Of a stretch of DNA of 64,000 nt, positions 1 to 11,761 are shown one piece after another; positions within the stretch are counted from its first letter, which is position 1, and every line of letters begins with the position of its first letter. The notes under the pieces are model-generated. The model was not told the DNA's origin and did no database searches. It saw only the letters and a program-made list of their open reading frames with translations. Source of the DNA: Bondarzewia mesenterica (taxonomy: Eukaryota > Basidiomycota > Agaricomycetes > Russulales > Bondarzewiaceae). The stretch is from positions 1-64,000 of the forward strand of contig SGPL01000096.1 in NCBI GenBank assembly GCA_004802705.1, read 5' to 3'. The translations under genes were made by a program, and so were the position numbers.

Positions 1-1731
1 ATACGAGAAAGGTGATTTTGTTCTTCTATCGTCGTCTTTTCTACAGATGTATTTGAATGACGCGGTAGGCTTTTTATTGATCCTGGAACCCTTTGAAACG
101 GACAACGCGACGGTCCCAAATCCGATCTTCCACTTTGTGTGCGTGTCGCCCTCCGTTTACCTTAACTCGAGCCACCGTTGACACGGATAGGAACGCATGT
201 GCAGGTGCTTGGACCCCGCCATCGCGATCAAGCCCGTGTTCGAGCGGTTCAGCAGCGTCGTGATCACGTCCGGGACGATCTCGCCACTGGACATGTATCC
301 CAAGATGCTGCAATTCACGCCCGTCGTACAAGAGACATACCCCATGACACTCACGCGCAACGCGTTCCTCCCCTTGGTAAACCCCCCTTCTCCCTTATTC
401 CCCCACTGTTCCCGACAAGACCTGTGCTGACGGTGGATGTGAGGCAGGTCATCACGCGCGGAAGCGATCAGGTGGCGATCAGCTCGCGGTTCGAAGTACG
501 CAACGACCCGGCGGTGGTGCGCAATTTCGGCACGATCCTCGTCGAGTACAGCAAGATCGTCCCGGATGGCGTCGTCGCCTTTTTTCCGTCCTACCTCTAC
601 ATGGAGTCCATCGTCGCCGCGTGGAACGACATGGTGCGTCCCGACTTTCAGCGCGCTCTTTTATTTTATTTTATTTAAATTTCGATAATGAACCCCCCTC
701 CCCTTCCCTCCATCCAAGGGTATATTGAATGAGGTGTGGAAACACAAGCTCATCTTTGTGGAAACGCCCGATGCGAACGAGACGAGCATCGCGCTCGAGA
801 ATTACCGCCGGGTAAGTCAAGTTTCTTCCTTCCTCGACCTCACACTCCATCGCCCGAACCCGATGATGAGATCGAGACGGATGAGCCACTCACGCTTCCA
901 TCGCCCGCAAGGCATGCGACAACGGCCGCGGCGCCGTCCTGCTGTCCGTCGCGCGTGGCAAAGTATCCGAAGGGATCGATTTCGACCACAACTACGGGCG
1001 CGCGGTCATCATGTTCGGGTGCGTACCCTCCCCCTCCCCTCGTGACGGATGCCCCCTCTCCAAGAAAAAGAAAAACAAGAATAAATAATCGAAATCGAAA
1101 TCGACAGTGTGCCGTACCAGTACACGGAGAGCCGGATCCTGAAAGCGCGCCTCGAGTACCTGCGCGACGCCTACCGCATCCGCGAGTCCGAATTCCTGGG
1201 CTTCGATGCCATACGGAACGCGGCCCAGTGCGTCGGCCGCGCGCTGCGTGGAAAGACGGATTGGGGCTTGATGGTGTTCGCCGATAAGGTTCGTCTCGTC
1301 TCCCTCCCATTCGCTCATCGCCGACGATCCTCTTTTCCTCGTGTCATTCGCGTGTTTACGGCGTGTGGTGTGATGGGGGGGATGTCTATTAGCGGTTCGC
1401 GCGCGCGGACAAACGGGCAAAGTTGCCGAGGTGGATCAATCAGTATATCACCGAGACGGCGGCGAACTTGTCGACGGACATGGCGTTGTCGCTGTCCAAG
1501 TTGTTCATGCGGACGATCGCGCAGGGCGCGGGGGACAACGCGACGACGGGGGTGTCGCTTTGGACGTTGGAGGATGTGGAGAAGGCGCAGGCGGCTCAGC
1601 GGGAGGCGGCTGCTGTTGCTGCCATGGAGGTGCAGGTGCAGGAGGAGGGAGAGGAGGAAGAGGAGGAGGAGTATGGGGAAGGAGGGTTTACGGATGGGAT
1701 GTTGAATGATCTGGATTTGGGATCTCCGTGA
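1..1731 (+). CDS. RAD3: XPD/Rad3-type TFIIH DNA helicase, 3' part (5' end outside window)
   Basis: This is the C-terminal part of the 5'-3' superfamily 2 helicase of TFIIH, which opens DNA in nucleotide-excision repair and transcription initiation. Exons read by splice sites are about 47-138, 205-376, 448-633, 719-811, 912-1018, 1108-1288 and 1393-1731. The translation carries the family landmarks in order: [34 protein letters not shown], the block around [44 protein letters not shown] and helicase motif [21 protein letters not shown] Glu-rich acidic tail (about 1650-1680) ends the protein, as in yeast Rad3. The N-terminal half with Walker A and the Fe-S cluster lies upstream of the window. 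Splice phases agree throughout and no break is seen. The first exon boundary at 47 is the least certain one. Confidence 0.95.
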
Positions 1732-1941
1732 GGGATGTTGGCGTTCGAATTGTTTCTGTTTATACATCCGTCTACTCATCTGTATTTCGTGTAGTTTTAC
1801 AATATCGCTGCTCTGTAAGGGAATCAAGAGGTGCTACTCGATCTGAATCGGATCGTGCGCGAATGGTCGATGACATCAAATACGTCGTGAAAACATGAGG
1901 GGGGCGGTCGGCGCTTATGTACAACAGACACCTTAGTTAAG

Positions 1942-2294
1942 TTAGGTACAGGTGGGGCACTTCTCGGGGACCTGATCTGGAGATGAGAGATTGGGTTTTG
2001 GAGGGGGAGAGAAGGACAGACCTCTGCGGTGACGATGCGTTCCGGTTGGCTGTTTCCGTCAAGGATGAGTCAGACGCGTAGGAAAGGGGGGGAGAAGGGG
2101 GAGAAGGGGGAGAAGGGAACTGACGTATAATAGTGGCGACACCTGCAGGGGGGGTTGGGTGGTTTACCGCAGGTGGAAGGGTGAGCGGAGCTGTAGAAGC
2201 AAGAGGGATCGAGGCAGTCGACGTTGGTCTCGCCGGTGAAGATCAAGTGATTGCACGCCTTGCTCTTGGAGAAGCGGAGCCGTCGATGGCACAT
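1942..2294 (-). CDS. Small Cys-rich conserved fungal protein, function unknown
   Basis: Three exons (complement 2125-2294, 2022-2049, 1942-1971) give a 75-residue protein in consistent phase. It starts MCHRRLRFSKSKACNH, has eight Cys in all, includes CRCRHYYTQPERIV and ends in CPTCT. The paired CxxC-like cysteines and His suggest a small zinc-binding or disulfide-rich fold; that is inference. I recall similar short uncharacterised proteins in other Agaricomycetes but cannot name a family or function. The ATG follows directly after CTGCAG, so a 5' UTR intron may end there. The tail is antiparallel to the XPD gene, 210 bases apart. An intron (2050-2124) contains a strong pyrimidine tract, seen as G-runs on the plus strand. 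Confidence 0.68.
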
Positions 2295-4209
2295 CTGCAG
2301 CGCACGACGAACATATGAATGCAACAAAAAGAGACGGACGGCGGCTATCAGAAAGGCACAGACGAAGCTGGTGGCTGGGAGACTGACTGTGCGTCGGCGG
2401 AGGTAGGAGCAAGAAGTGGGGTGCTGGTTGGGACTCGGCGGAGTGTAGCTTAAAGGGATACAGGTGAGTTGCCGGCGCGCATGTCATGGACGCCGAGAAC
2501 ACTGACCTCCAAGGGAAGAACGACGAGGAGTGCAGTCAAGTAGATGGGTGGATGCTGGTCTAGCAAAGAGCTCGGGGGAAACTGGGGTTCGAGTGGATGT
2601 ATTGAAGGAATATATATATAATAATAAATTAATAGCACTGGCGACTGAAGAATGCGTTTGGAAGTAGACCGAGGGGACAGAGCCGGTGCATGGCATGGCA
2701 AGGCGTCATGCTGACTCGGAACAGACGCAGCGGTACGTGTCTCTGCGTCTCGAAGACGAACTCAAAAGAGTGTTCCACGCGACCCGCCTCATCTCAGATC
2801 CAGTTTCTTGTCTCCTTTTGGGACGCGCATCCGCATCGACCACTGCATTGCAAAAAACTCTTTCATTTCCGGCCTGTCGAGAAACCCCATCTATATACAA
2901 ATATCAAAGGCATCCTGCACCCACAGCTAATTTATCTCGAATTCCACATGCACACCCATGCATCCGTGTACATGTATACATGATATGTGTATGTCACCGG
3001 TCGTTCTTATCACAGGCCTGACGTTCCCTCTTCTTTTCGACCTTTCTACTTATCCTGCTCGTCCGTGCCGTGCGTCCCTGTGAGCACGGATCTCGCTTCT
3101 TCTTCGATGCGATATGATACGATGCATATACACAGACATACAGAGACAGAGACAAGTCCTCCGTATTCAGTGTTCCATCCGGTGCTTCCACGCTGGACAG
3201 CCCGAGCTTCGTCCGAGCACGATACGACTTATGTACCCGGACGTACTGCGTACGTACTGTACACACAAAATTACAGCACTTTCCCTGTCCCGATCCAGCG
3301 GTCGGGTCCGTCCCACTGTATCCCAGCGCCACGGCGAACCCGTCCATCCACCACGCGACCCTGAACTCTAATCCTCGCCCTTCCTCACCCCACTCATCCC
3401 CCTCCCCGCGGCGTCATTCGGCCCCCGATTTTGCCAGTAATATTACTCCACACTGGCACGGACGTGCGCCGTCCAAAGTATACTTACTGACCCACCCACT
3501 TCTTCATGCCCATCAGTACTTCAAGCTTCAGTGCTCGCAGTGTTCCAGCTCGAACGAACGCCCCGATCGCGATCATCTGAATCATCATCTGCACCCTCAC
3601 CTCACCCGATCGTTGAAATTGAAACATTGAATTTTTGCTTCCTTCAAAATGCCCCTTTGACAAAGTTCGTCGTATTCATCGACTCATCACAGCAGAAGGC
3701 GGCCATATCCACGACCCTCCCCGGACCTTGCAGTCGCGCGCGGGCGCCGTTGGGCTATACCATCTGCATTGTCCATATGGAACCATCAAAAGAAAGAAAG
3801 AGCACATTCTAGCCACTGTTCGCATCACATGTAACATACAGCAGGAACTTCCATTTTTCTGTCTCTTGCACCTCAATCCTGAGCAATACAAAGGTTGAAC
3901 AAAATCACGGAGTTCAGGGGGGAACCAAAGGATGACCGATGACCGACAAGCAAATGATCCCTGCACACGCCCAAAGAAAAAAAGACCATAATTATTTTTG
4001 ACAAGATGTATGTATGTGCCCAATCGCCCTCTCGACAAAAATGAGTGCATGACGCGTGAGGAGAGACCGAACCCGCATCGCTTCTCCCGCACGACTCCAT
4101 CCCGATCACGACGCGCCCGTCGACGTGGGGGTCGCAAGCCGCAAACGCGAATGGCGGGGTGACCGACACCCTCGTTCCCCACCAGTCGGTCGGTCTCCCA
4201 AACGCGAGA
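2295..4209. other. Intergenic stretch without a recognisable gene
   Basis: About 1.9 kb lies between the 5' end of the small Cys-rich gene and the 3' end of the YME1 gene. The open frames here (the longest is about 168 codons, at 3676-4182 on the minus strand) show no family resemblance and no coherent intron-exon continuation. Visible features are an AT-rich patch at about 2610-2636, a perfect 12-base palindrome CATGTATACATG at 2971-2982 and short GTAC-rich repeats near 3240-3262. The stretch probably holds the 5' UTR and promoter of the small gene plus a 3' UTR. Confidence 0.5.
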
Positions 4210-7200
4210 CTATGACTCGGTCGACGTCGCCATCCTCGACAAGTCCTCACTGATCACCTCCTTGATATTCCGTATCGGTTCTCCTCGGATCACCTTCTTC
4301 ACCTCCTCCATATCCAGCGTCTCATGCTCGATCAGCGCGCTCGCCAGCTTTTTTTCACAGGACACACGACAAAGACATCAGCTTCGGAAAGCGAAAAGGT
4401 GCGAAGAAGAATAAGAAACGCACCCGGTGCAGCTCCTGCTGCTTGGTTTTGAGAAGCGCGTGCACGCGGGCCTGGCCAGCGCGTAGGATGCTGTGTGTGC
4501 GTCACGAGCAAGTCAAAGGGACGACGATGCAGGTGGGGCAAGAATATGTAGAGCGTCAGCAGGGGATTTCATGCACACACAAACTACTAGTGCGAAAAAG
4601 GACGGAATGGAAATTCGTCATCGGCGAAGGCGAGGGTGTCCCCGTCACACCCGAAGCATTGCGCCCGAGACGGCATCGCACACCCAAATAGAGTGCAGAA
4701 GCGACATACTAAAAGACACGTACCTCCGAACTTCGCTCTCAATTTCCTCGCGCTTCGCCGGGCTGATGGCCTCCTCGCGCTCGTTGAAATACACGGGCCC
4801 GACCTTCTCAGAATAACCAAAGTTCTATGTACACGACCCAAACACGGGACGAGGGGAAAAAGGAAACAAGACGTCAGTTATCATTTCGCGCGGCTAAACC
4901 CGAAAACAGTCGAATGGAAGTGAGGAAGGAAGGTACGTACTTTGACCATCCGCGTGGCGACCCTGGTCGCATGCTGCAAATCAGACGACGCGCCGCTGGT
5001 CACGTTCTCCGGCCCAAAGACTATCAGGCGAGTGACTCAGCATTCCCAACAAAAATCATGATGGAAAAAAAAAACATACTGAGTTCCTCAGCGACGCGTC
5101 CACCGAGAGACACGTCAATGTCCGCCAGGAACTCCTTCAGCGTCACGCTCAACCGGTCGTCTTCAGGGAGTTGCGATGTCTGAGAACACACGAAGCATTC
5201 AATCAAAATGTGGGCGAGGCGCAGCGTTCGAACGAAGGAGCTTACTATACCCAAAGCGTGGCCGCGGGGAACGCAGGTCACCTTGTGCAACGGCATCGAG
5301 CCTTCGGTATACAGGGCCAAAAGTGCGTGGCCGCCTTCGTGGTACGCGGTCAACCGCTTGACCTTCTCATCAATGTACTGACTTCTGCGCTCCGCACCCA
5401 TGACAATGCGGTCCTGCGCGAGGCGAAGAAGCATGCCGCAATCTTATCTCAGTACACCCCTCATACACGATAGAAGACCCGAGGAGAGTAAAATTCGACA
5501 AAAAACGAACCTTGGCCCATTCAAGGTGCTTGAGATTCACTTCCTTGCATCTTTCCTTGGACGCCTGAATCGCCGCTTGACTAGATAAAGATGTGGAGGT
5601 GAACGGCACCGCAACACATCGAAGTAGTGAGCAAATACGCACTTGACCATGTTCTGCAGATCGGCACCAGAGAATCCGGGGGTCCCGCGCGCGAGGATCA
5701 TGGGATCGACATCTACCAATTCAACGAGACGGCAGAGACTGAGTTTTCTGCACCCGGACCAAGTACCAAGTCAGTTTGGCACTAACCTTTTCCGATGACA
5801 ATATCCGTCATATAATGCTTGAGAATCTGAGAGCGTCCTCGGATGTCGGGCAACGGCACCGCGATATGCCTGTCGAAGCGTCCGGGACGAACAAGTGCTC
5901 TGGCCATGCCATATCCGTCAGCACACAGGATGAATCAGTACTAAAACAAAGCCTGCGCACTCATCCAAGCTCTCAGGGAAATTCGTCGCGGCAATCACGA
6001 TAACATTCTCGTCCTGCAAAAAGCCATCCATCTCCACCAAAAGCTGGTTCAGCGTCTGTTTCATGTACTGTTGGTCGCGCGCATTTCGCTTGCCACCAAT
6101 CGCATCCAGCTCATCGATGAAGATGATCGCAGGTTGCTTCTTGCGTGCGGCCGCGAAAAGCTCACGAACGCGCTTGGCACCCACACCGACGAACATCTCG
6201 TCAAACTCGGAGCTACATCCCCAAAACGTAAGTAGTCATCTCCGAGGAGAGTGGGAAAGCGAACGAACCCAGAAGCAAACAGGAACGGTACACCAGCCTC
6301 GCCAGCAACAGCTCTAGCCAGCATTGTCTTACCAGTACCAGGTGAACCCGTCAACAATATACCTTTTGGCAGCTTCCCACCGAGCGCAGCGAACATTGAT
6401 GGATTTTTGAGAAACTCGACGACATCGTTGAGCTCCTCCTTGGCCTCGTCGACACCGTGGACATCGGTGAACTTGACGGGCTTCTGAGCCTGATGCGGTT
6501 CAAACTCAGATTGGTGCGGGGCCGACTTGACCAGGCCGGAGTTCTCAAGCATTACAGCAAGGATGGTTAGTAAGACTGATCGATTGCATGTTAGCTGCAC
6601 GTGAATGAAGGAGGGGGGGGTGAAAAACCCACAGAATCCACCGACGAGGATGAAGATGACGAAACGCGCAAACTTGGGAATCCAGGCTCCCTTCGCTGTT
6701 AGAGCGAAAATGTGAGATATTAGCTCAATGTCAACAACGAGAGCTGACAAGCATACGTTCGCGGACCAGGACATGGATCGGATGCGTACTATCACCCGCA
6801 CCTCCGCCCAAAGCAGTAGCCAGCTTAGCCATATCAGCACTCAAAGTCTGCCCAGATGACGGAAGGTTCAGAGACGAATGCTGGAGAGGCTGGCCGGAGA
6901 GAACAGTTTGCGCAATTTCCTGGCTACGGGACACAGCAGGAAATGTAGACTCAGTTGCGGAGGGTGATGATGCCGTTGACGATGGTATTTCCGTTGATAC
7001 AGGTTCCGCAGATTGTGTAACAGTTTGTGGTGACACTGACGGAACCTGAGCCGCGAGGAGAGAATCGCGTCTCCGGACGGCAGGGTTGACGGAAGATTGG
7101 GAAGCAGTTTGTACCAATGCTTGTAGATAGTATTCGAATGCCTTGTCGGACCTCAGAAGAGGAGACGCAGAATCCTAAAAGCGGTGTTGAATGAGCGAAC

Positions 7201-7720
7201 AAAATACAGAACGCGTCATCGCGCCTAGAAAGAATGGGAAGTGACACGTACAAACTCGCACATCCTTTCCCAGCGGGTGATGATGAGCTCCCACCCGGCC
7301 TGTATTTTGGTTTCTGCGAGTACCTGGAAGAGCGCTAGCTGCTTCGCGACATCCGTGGGGTTGGCGTTGGCGTCCGCCTCTACGCGCGCAATGTTGGCTA
7401 CGGCATACGGGGATGGGGTCACGTTGCTTGGGGCAGTACCGAAGATGGAGGACCATGAGAATTTGCCCCAAGAGAAATTACGACGAGTACATGATGCAAG
7501 AATAGGCGAGGGAGTCCGGAGAGCAGACGAACGGAGGAGAAAAGATGGGGGGTTGGGAGGGAGATGAGAGAAGGAACGCGAAAGTAGGGGAAAGATGAGT
7601 GATGGCGGTCGTGCTGCAGGTCGTGCTGAATGGCGCAGCACGCCGAATACCTGCGAAACTAACATGAGAAACGAACGAAACAGAGAGAGGAGAGGAACAT
7701 ACGAGGGAGTGAGGCGGCAT
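4210..7720 (-). CDS. YME1: Mitochondrial inner-membrane i-AAA protease (FtsH/Yme1 family)
   Basis: ATP-dependent zinc metalloprotease that degrades inner-membrane and intermembrane-space proteins. Fifteen exons in consistent phase (first 7703-7720 and 7252-7650, last 4424-4490 and 4210-4347) give about 787 residues. The N-terminus [20 protein letters not shown] is a basic, acid-free presequence, so mitochondrial import is likely. One membrane segment ([18 protein letters not shown]) follows. The AAA domain has Walker A GSPGTGKT, Walker [12 protein letters not shown] and RPGRFDRH. The peptidase domain carries HEGGH (HExxH zinc ligands, catalytic Glu). The single N-terminal membrane span and sequence match Yme1 better than the two-span m-AAA subunits Afg3/Yta12. 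The first coding exon is only 18 bases. The start codon lies 123 bases from the divergent gene at 7844. Confidence 0.95.
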
Positions 7721-7843
7721 GGGCCACGACAGTCGGCGGAAGAGTTCGGCCTGATCAATAAATTTGTCTCTCAATAAATTTACTCAGACCTTAACCCTAG
7801 GAATCGCTTTCCTGTAAACCCTAGTCACTTGCTGAGGTCCTTC
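7721..7843. promoter_or_regulatory. Short bidirectional promoter between YME1 and the GCIP-like gene
   Basis: Only 123 bases separate the two divergent start codons. The stretch holds two copies of TCAATAAATTT (7755-7765 and 7771-7781, 16 bases apart) and two copies of AACCCTAG (7793-7800 and 7817-7824). The latter resemble telomere-repeat-like boxes bound by Tbf1/Myb-type factors in other fungi. A regulatory role is inferred from the duplication and position. Confidence 0.5.
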
Positions 7844-9076
7844 ATGTCCGACATTCAGAAAGGTCACTTGCTTTTCTTTCAGCTCGACGTTGCTGCTGAC
7901 CGTATCATTCAGTTGCCGTCTCTCTTGTCCTCGTTTCAGAACAATGCAGTGCAGCCAACGCAGCTCTCGCCAACTCATTTCCACCCCATCCCTCACAGCC
8001 TCTCGCTAGCCTCCGCAGAGATCTCATCTCCCTTCTCTCCCTCGTCTACTCTCACACCACGAAATTATCCATCGCCCTCAATCCAGCGACACCAACTTAC
8101 AAGGCTGCTCTATCACCGCTCAAAGATCTCGCTACTCACACGTCAACTCTCGCCTCAAATGCCGCTTCGTTCGACCCTATCGTCCACGGGCGATCGCTCA
8201 CAGATGAGGTCCATCATCTCGTAAAATCCGTGTTCGATGCCATTCAAAAATTGGCCCAAGCGCACCTCTCTCTGATGAAGGAAGGGGCAGCGAAAGGCAA
8301 AATAGGCGCTGCGGGTGAGGAATACCTCGTCAAGACCGCCGCCGTGCATGATCTCATCGACCGCGCCAGATCGGAGGGGCCGAGCGGGCTTTCCAAGGAC
8401 AACGTCCACGCTGTAAGGAAATTGTGGAAATCCCGCGGTGAGCCTATCGCAGACGCCATAGCGGAGCTCGACGACGTCATTGAGAGCGCCGATGGAGACG
8501 AAGACGATGAAGAGTCAGATGCGTCAGATGGTTTGAGCGATGCCGATCTCGACTTCGGTTCTTATAAAACATCACCAGAGCAGCGGAAGCTTGCAGAAAT
8601 GGTATGCCATTTATGTCCGATTCGTGTAAGACGGAATGATGAGAGCTGACGCCGTACCCTGACAGTTGAAAGCCTTGATCCAGAATACATACACCCTCCA
8701 CAAGCAAGTTGGCGCCATTTTCCTCGCCTCTCCCCCTCTTCCTACCCTCCCATCACCACCCTCAAACACAGCGCTTGATGCGCTTCTAGATAGTGCTTCC
8801 GAATTGGCCATTGCCTCTGATGAGCTCGTCTCTAGGATCTATTCGGACGCTGATGACACAACTTATCTTCAAGAGGCGCGGGACGAATTTGGTGATGCAT
8901 TGAATACGATGGGTCGCGTGGTCGATAGTTTCTGGACGGAACCTCCGGAGCAAAAGGACGAGGAGGTGGAGCCGAAGAAGGGAAGCAGAAGGTGGTTCGA
9001 GGGTCGCTTTGCAACACTCTATGCAGAAACAAAGGTGATAGAGTGGCCAAAGATGGACAGGGCGAATGGAACATGA
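7844..9076 (+). CDS. GCIP / cyclin-D1-binding protein 1-like protein
   Basis: Three exons (7844-7862, 7940-8601, 8666-9076) encode about 363 residues. The N-terminal helical region includes LISLLSLVYSHTTKLSIAL and SVFDAIQKLAQAHLSLM. An acidic linker follows (DGDEDDEESDASDG), then a second helical half with TYTLHKQVGAIF. This resembles the Grap2/cyclin-D-interacting (CCNDBP1) family of eukaryotic helical proteins, tied to cell-cycle control in animals. The role in fungi is not established. The start is the weakest point: ATG 7844 plus an intron with a GTCACT donor gives a short first exon (MSDIQK). I see no other ATG that keeps the conserved N-terminal helices. Convergent with the GH5 gene downstream. 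Confidence 0.72.
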
Positions 9077-9496
9077 TTTCTCGTGCTTGCAATCACAGCC
9101 ATAGGTATAAATTTTTCATCGGCGTCTCCCCGAGGATCTCTCTACCTCTGAGAATCATACTCAAAACTCATGCTATCGCAGCATATCCAAGAAGATCAGT
9201 AGATTTCCACCGCGATTGCCTACGACTACAACACCCATCCTCGAAACATCGCGCGAAATACAAAGTCCACCTCAACTCGCGTTTAGTGTCGTAAGAAACA
9301 TTACTGTATAGTAAAAGTGAAAGTAAAAAGTCCGTTTGAATGTCAATATCCCTTCAGTACACGTATCATACAAGACTAAAGGGATTCATACGATAGAATG
9401 TTAACGTCATGAGTAGTGATGCCATGAGGGTCCATGAATTTATTCGAAGGATGTCCAGATAATGAAGGACGCGCGAACGAACGAACGCCTAGGAAT
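9077..9496. other. Gap between convergent gene ends
   Basis: 420 bases between the stop codons of the GCIP-like gene and the GH5 gene. It should hold both 3' UTRs. I see no further coding pattern. Confidence 0.5.
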
Positions 9497-11761
9497 TTAT
9501 GACACGCCGAGTGTGCCGTTGATCTGCTGGGCTGCGTTCGCAAGTGTCCCTTGCACGTTGTTCTGATCAACTCTGTTTCCCCAAACCGTTAGGTCCACCA
9601 TCACCAGAAACTTTGCGATGAAGTAACGTACCCTTCTGTACCATACCCATCGTTGGGCGACTGTCCGATCGTCCCGGTGGAGTCGCCCGTGTTCTGCACA
9701 GGTACGATGCCAGTCGGAAGGAATGTCCCGTTCTGAGTGGTCAGGTTATTGGAGGTCCATTGATACTGCACCATGCCCTGGACGCCGGCTTGGATACCAG
9801 CTTGGAGCCATTGCTGGTATGCAGAATCGCGCTGCCCATCCGCCACGCCGAGCGTGCTGTTTGCGCCGCCTGCAAAAGAACATGCCGTGAGAAATCGAAC
9901 CCCGATCGTCACAAACAGCGATACATGTCAGAAACTTACCCTGGTTGGGAGCTGTCGCGATGTCGGGCAGCGTGCTATTGAAGGGAACAAAGAATGGTGC
10001 ATTGGATTGCGTGACAAGACCGAAACCTGTCAGCGCAAGGGGTTTGCCGACACTAAACAACGGACTTGAATCAGCATCCCATCATTACAGGGAAGAGACG
10101 AGTGGGAGAAACGGAAAGACCAGAAAGCAGGAAGACAGGAGAAGAGAAGACTGAAATCTGAATCACTCACGCCTGGGCGGAAGAAGCTTGGCTCTGGATC
10201 CAATTGATACCCTGCTGCAGCGTTGTATTAAAATCAACGCCCGTGTTCTGAGAGGCATCAGGTGCTTGTCCCAAGGTGCCGTAGTTATTTTGATCGGGGA
10301 AGAGCTGGAAAGAACCGAACCCAATATCTGGGATATTAAGAATATCCTGGCTATCAACACCTTGTGAGCCATCGAATGCCGAGCCGACTCCACTATTCTG
10401 TCTTTTTGCATTGCCTTGATGAGATCAAAGTTTTAAAAAGAATTCCGGTTAAGAGAGTAATCTCGGAAAAAGGGCGGAAAACGCTTACCGGATGCGACCC
10501 AGCGTCCGCGGATTTTGACGCCGTCCCTAACTTCAGTGGAGGCAGTACTGACCCTGCGACGCTTGTCAGCAATATCTCGCATGAGGCGAGCCTTGGTTAT
10601 GACGCCGCTGACGGAACGACGACGAGCGCCTGAGGCACCCGCAGCAGCAGAGGGCCTTGGAGCCGGGGGGTTCAGAGGGAAGAGCTTGGGACAGGACGGG
10701 CACAGGAAGCCGTGGTTCCTGCACGAGGCCATCATGAGAACAACTCGTGAGGGCATTGGAAAGCCAGGCTTACCCAGAAGACACCAGGTGATTAGGGTCT
10801 ATTGAGCGAATGAACTGCGACAGGTCAGCGTGCCAATTCGTGATGGTAAGCGTGTTGCACGACGCGCTCGCGGGGATGGACGAGTTGCATCGCGGGTCAT
10901 TGGCAAGCTCCCAGCCGAACACAGCAGGGCAGTTGACGTAACGAGAAACTACCTGCTTTGTGTAATTCTTGAAGATATCGATGATCGTCTCATTCGTGTA
11001 AAACTCATCATGTTTCTTATCCACGCCGAACTCGCGGACGTAAGCGTCCATGCCGCCTGTTTGACACAAGGGTAAACATCAATATGGTAAAGCTTTACAC
11101 AGAGAAGACAGCTTGCCGTATGTGTTGGACAGGAAGTTGCGTGGCAGGCTGGAGCTGCCTGCATCATTACGACGGGAAAGCGTTGTTTGGGATGAGTTAT
11201 CGATAGGGTTCCAATTGTTCGTTAATGAAAACAAAACATAGATCCCGTGTGCCTGAGCCATGCCAACAAACTTATCGAGACGCTGAAGGCCATTGGTACC
11301 GTTGTTGATCGATGTCGTGCCATTTACAATGAGCTGCAACCAAGTGCCGTTCACGGGGACAGTAGTAACGTCTTTTGAAAGTTGAGGATCAATAAGCATT
11401 CATTACATCAAATGATTTTTCAGAACGCACCGTTAAAAGCCCAAGTTCTGACGACTCTGATACCAGCTGCCGACATGTTGCCCAAGACATCATTTATATC
11501 GTCGTCAGAGTTCAAGTAAGGCAGCCAGTAGGCATTCGTTCCAACGAACTTGAAATCGCTGCAAACAAGCATGGGTGAGGTTCCGCGCAACACCGGTGAG
11601 TGAAGATACACGCACCTTCCGTTGACCTTAAACTGGCCATCAGCGACAGAGATAAATTCATTCTGCCAGCGCTGCGAAATTGTTCGAGTTCGTGAAGGAG
11701 TTGTCGCAGCATAAGCAGACAAGGCATTCAGCGCAGCGGTCAACCAGAAAGATGAACGCAT
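9497..11761 (-). CDS. Secreted GH5-family protein (mannanase-like) with altered catalytic residues
   Basis: Nine exons in consistent phase (11616-11761, 11431-11558, 11117-11371, 10774-11056, 10489-10718, 10171-10387, 9940-10052, 9632-9869, 9497-9572) give about 561 residues. A signal peptide (MRSSFWLTAALNALSAYA) precedes a GH5 endo-mannanase-like barrel with VGTNAYWLPYLNSDDD, GIRVVRTWAFN and GWELANDPRC. In active GH5 enzymes the acid/base Glu sits in NEP; here it is NDP. The nucleophile position, usually EEFG/EEYG, reads LTGFGLVTQ, so that Glu is missing too. A basic, Ser/Ala-rich insert (about 10500-10690) splits the barrel. Many N-x-S/T sites fit secretion. Intron 3 (11057-11116) has a GC donor. 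A carbohydrate-binding or otherwise non-canonical role seems more likely than ordinary hydrolysis; that is inference. Confidence 0.88.
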
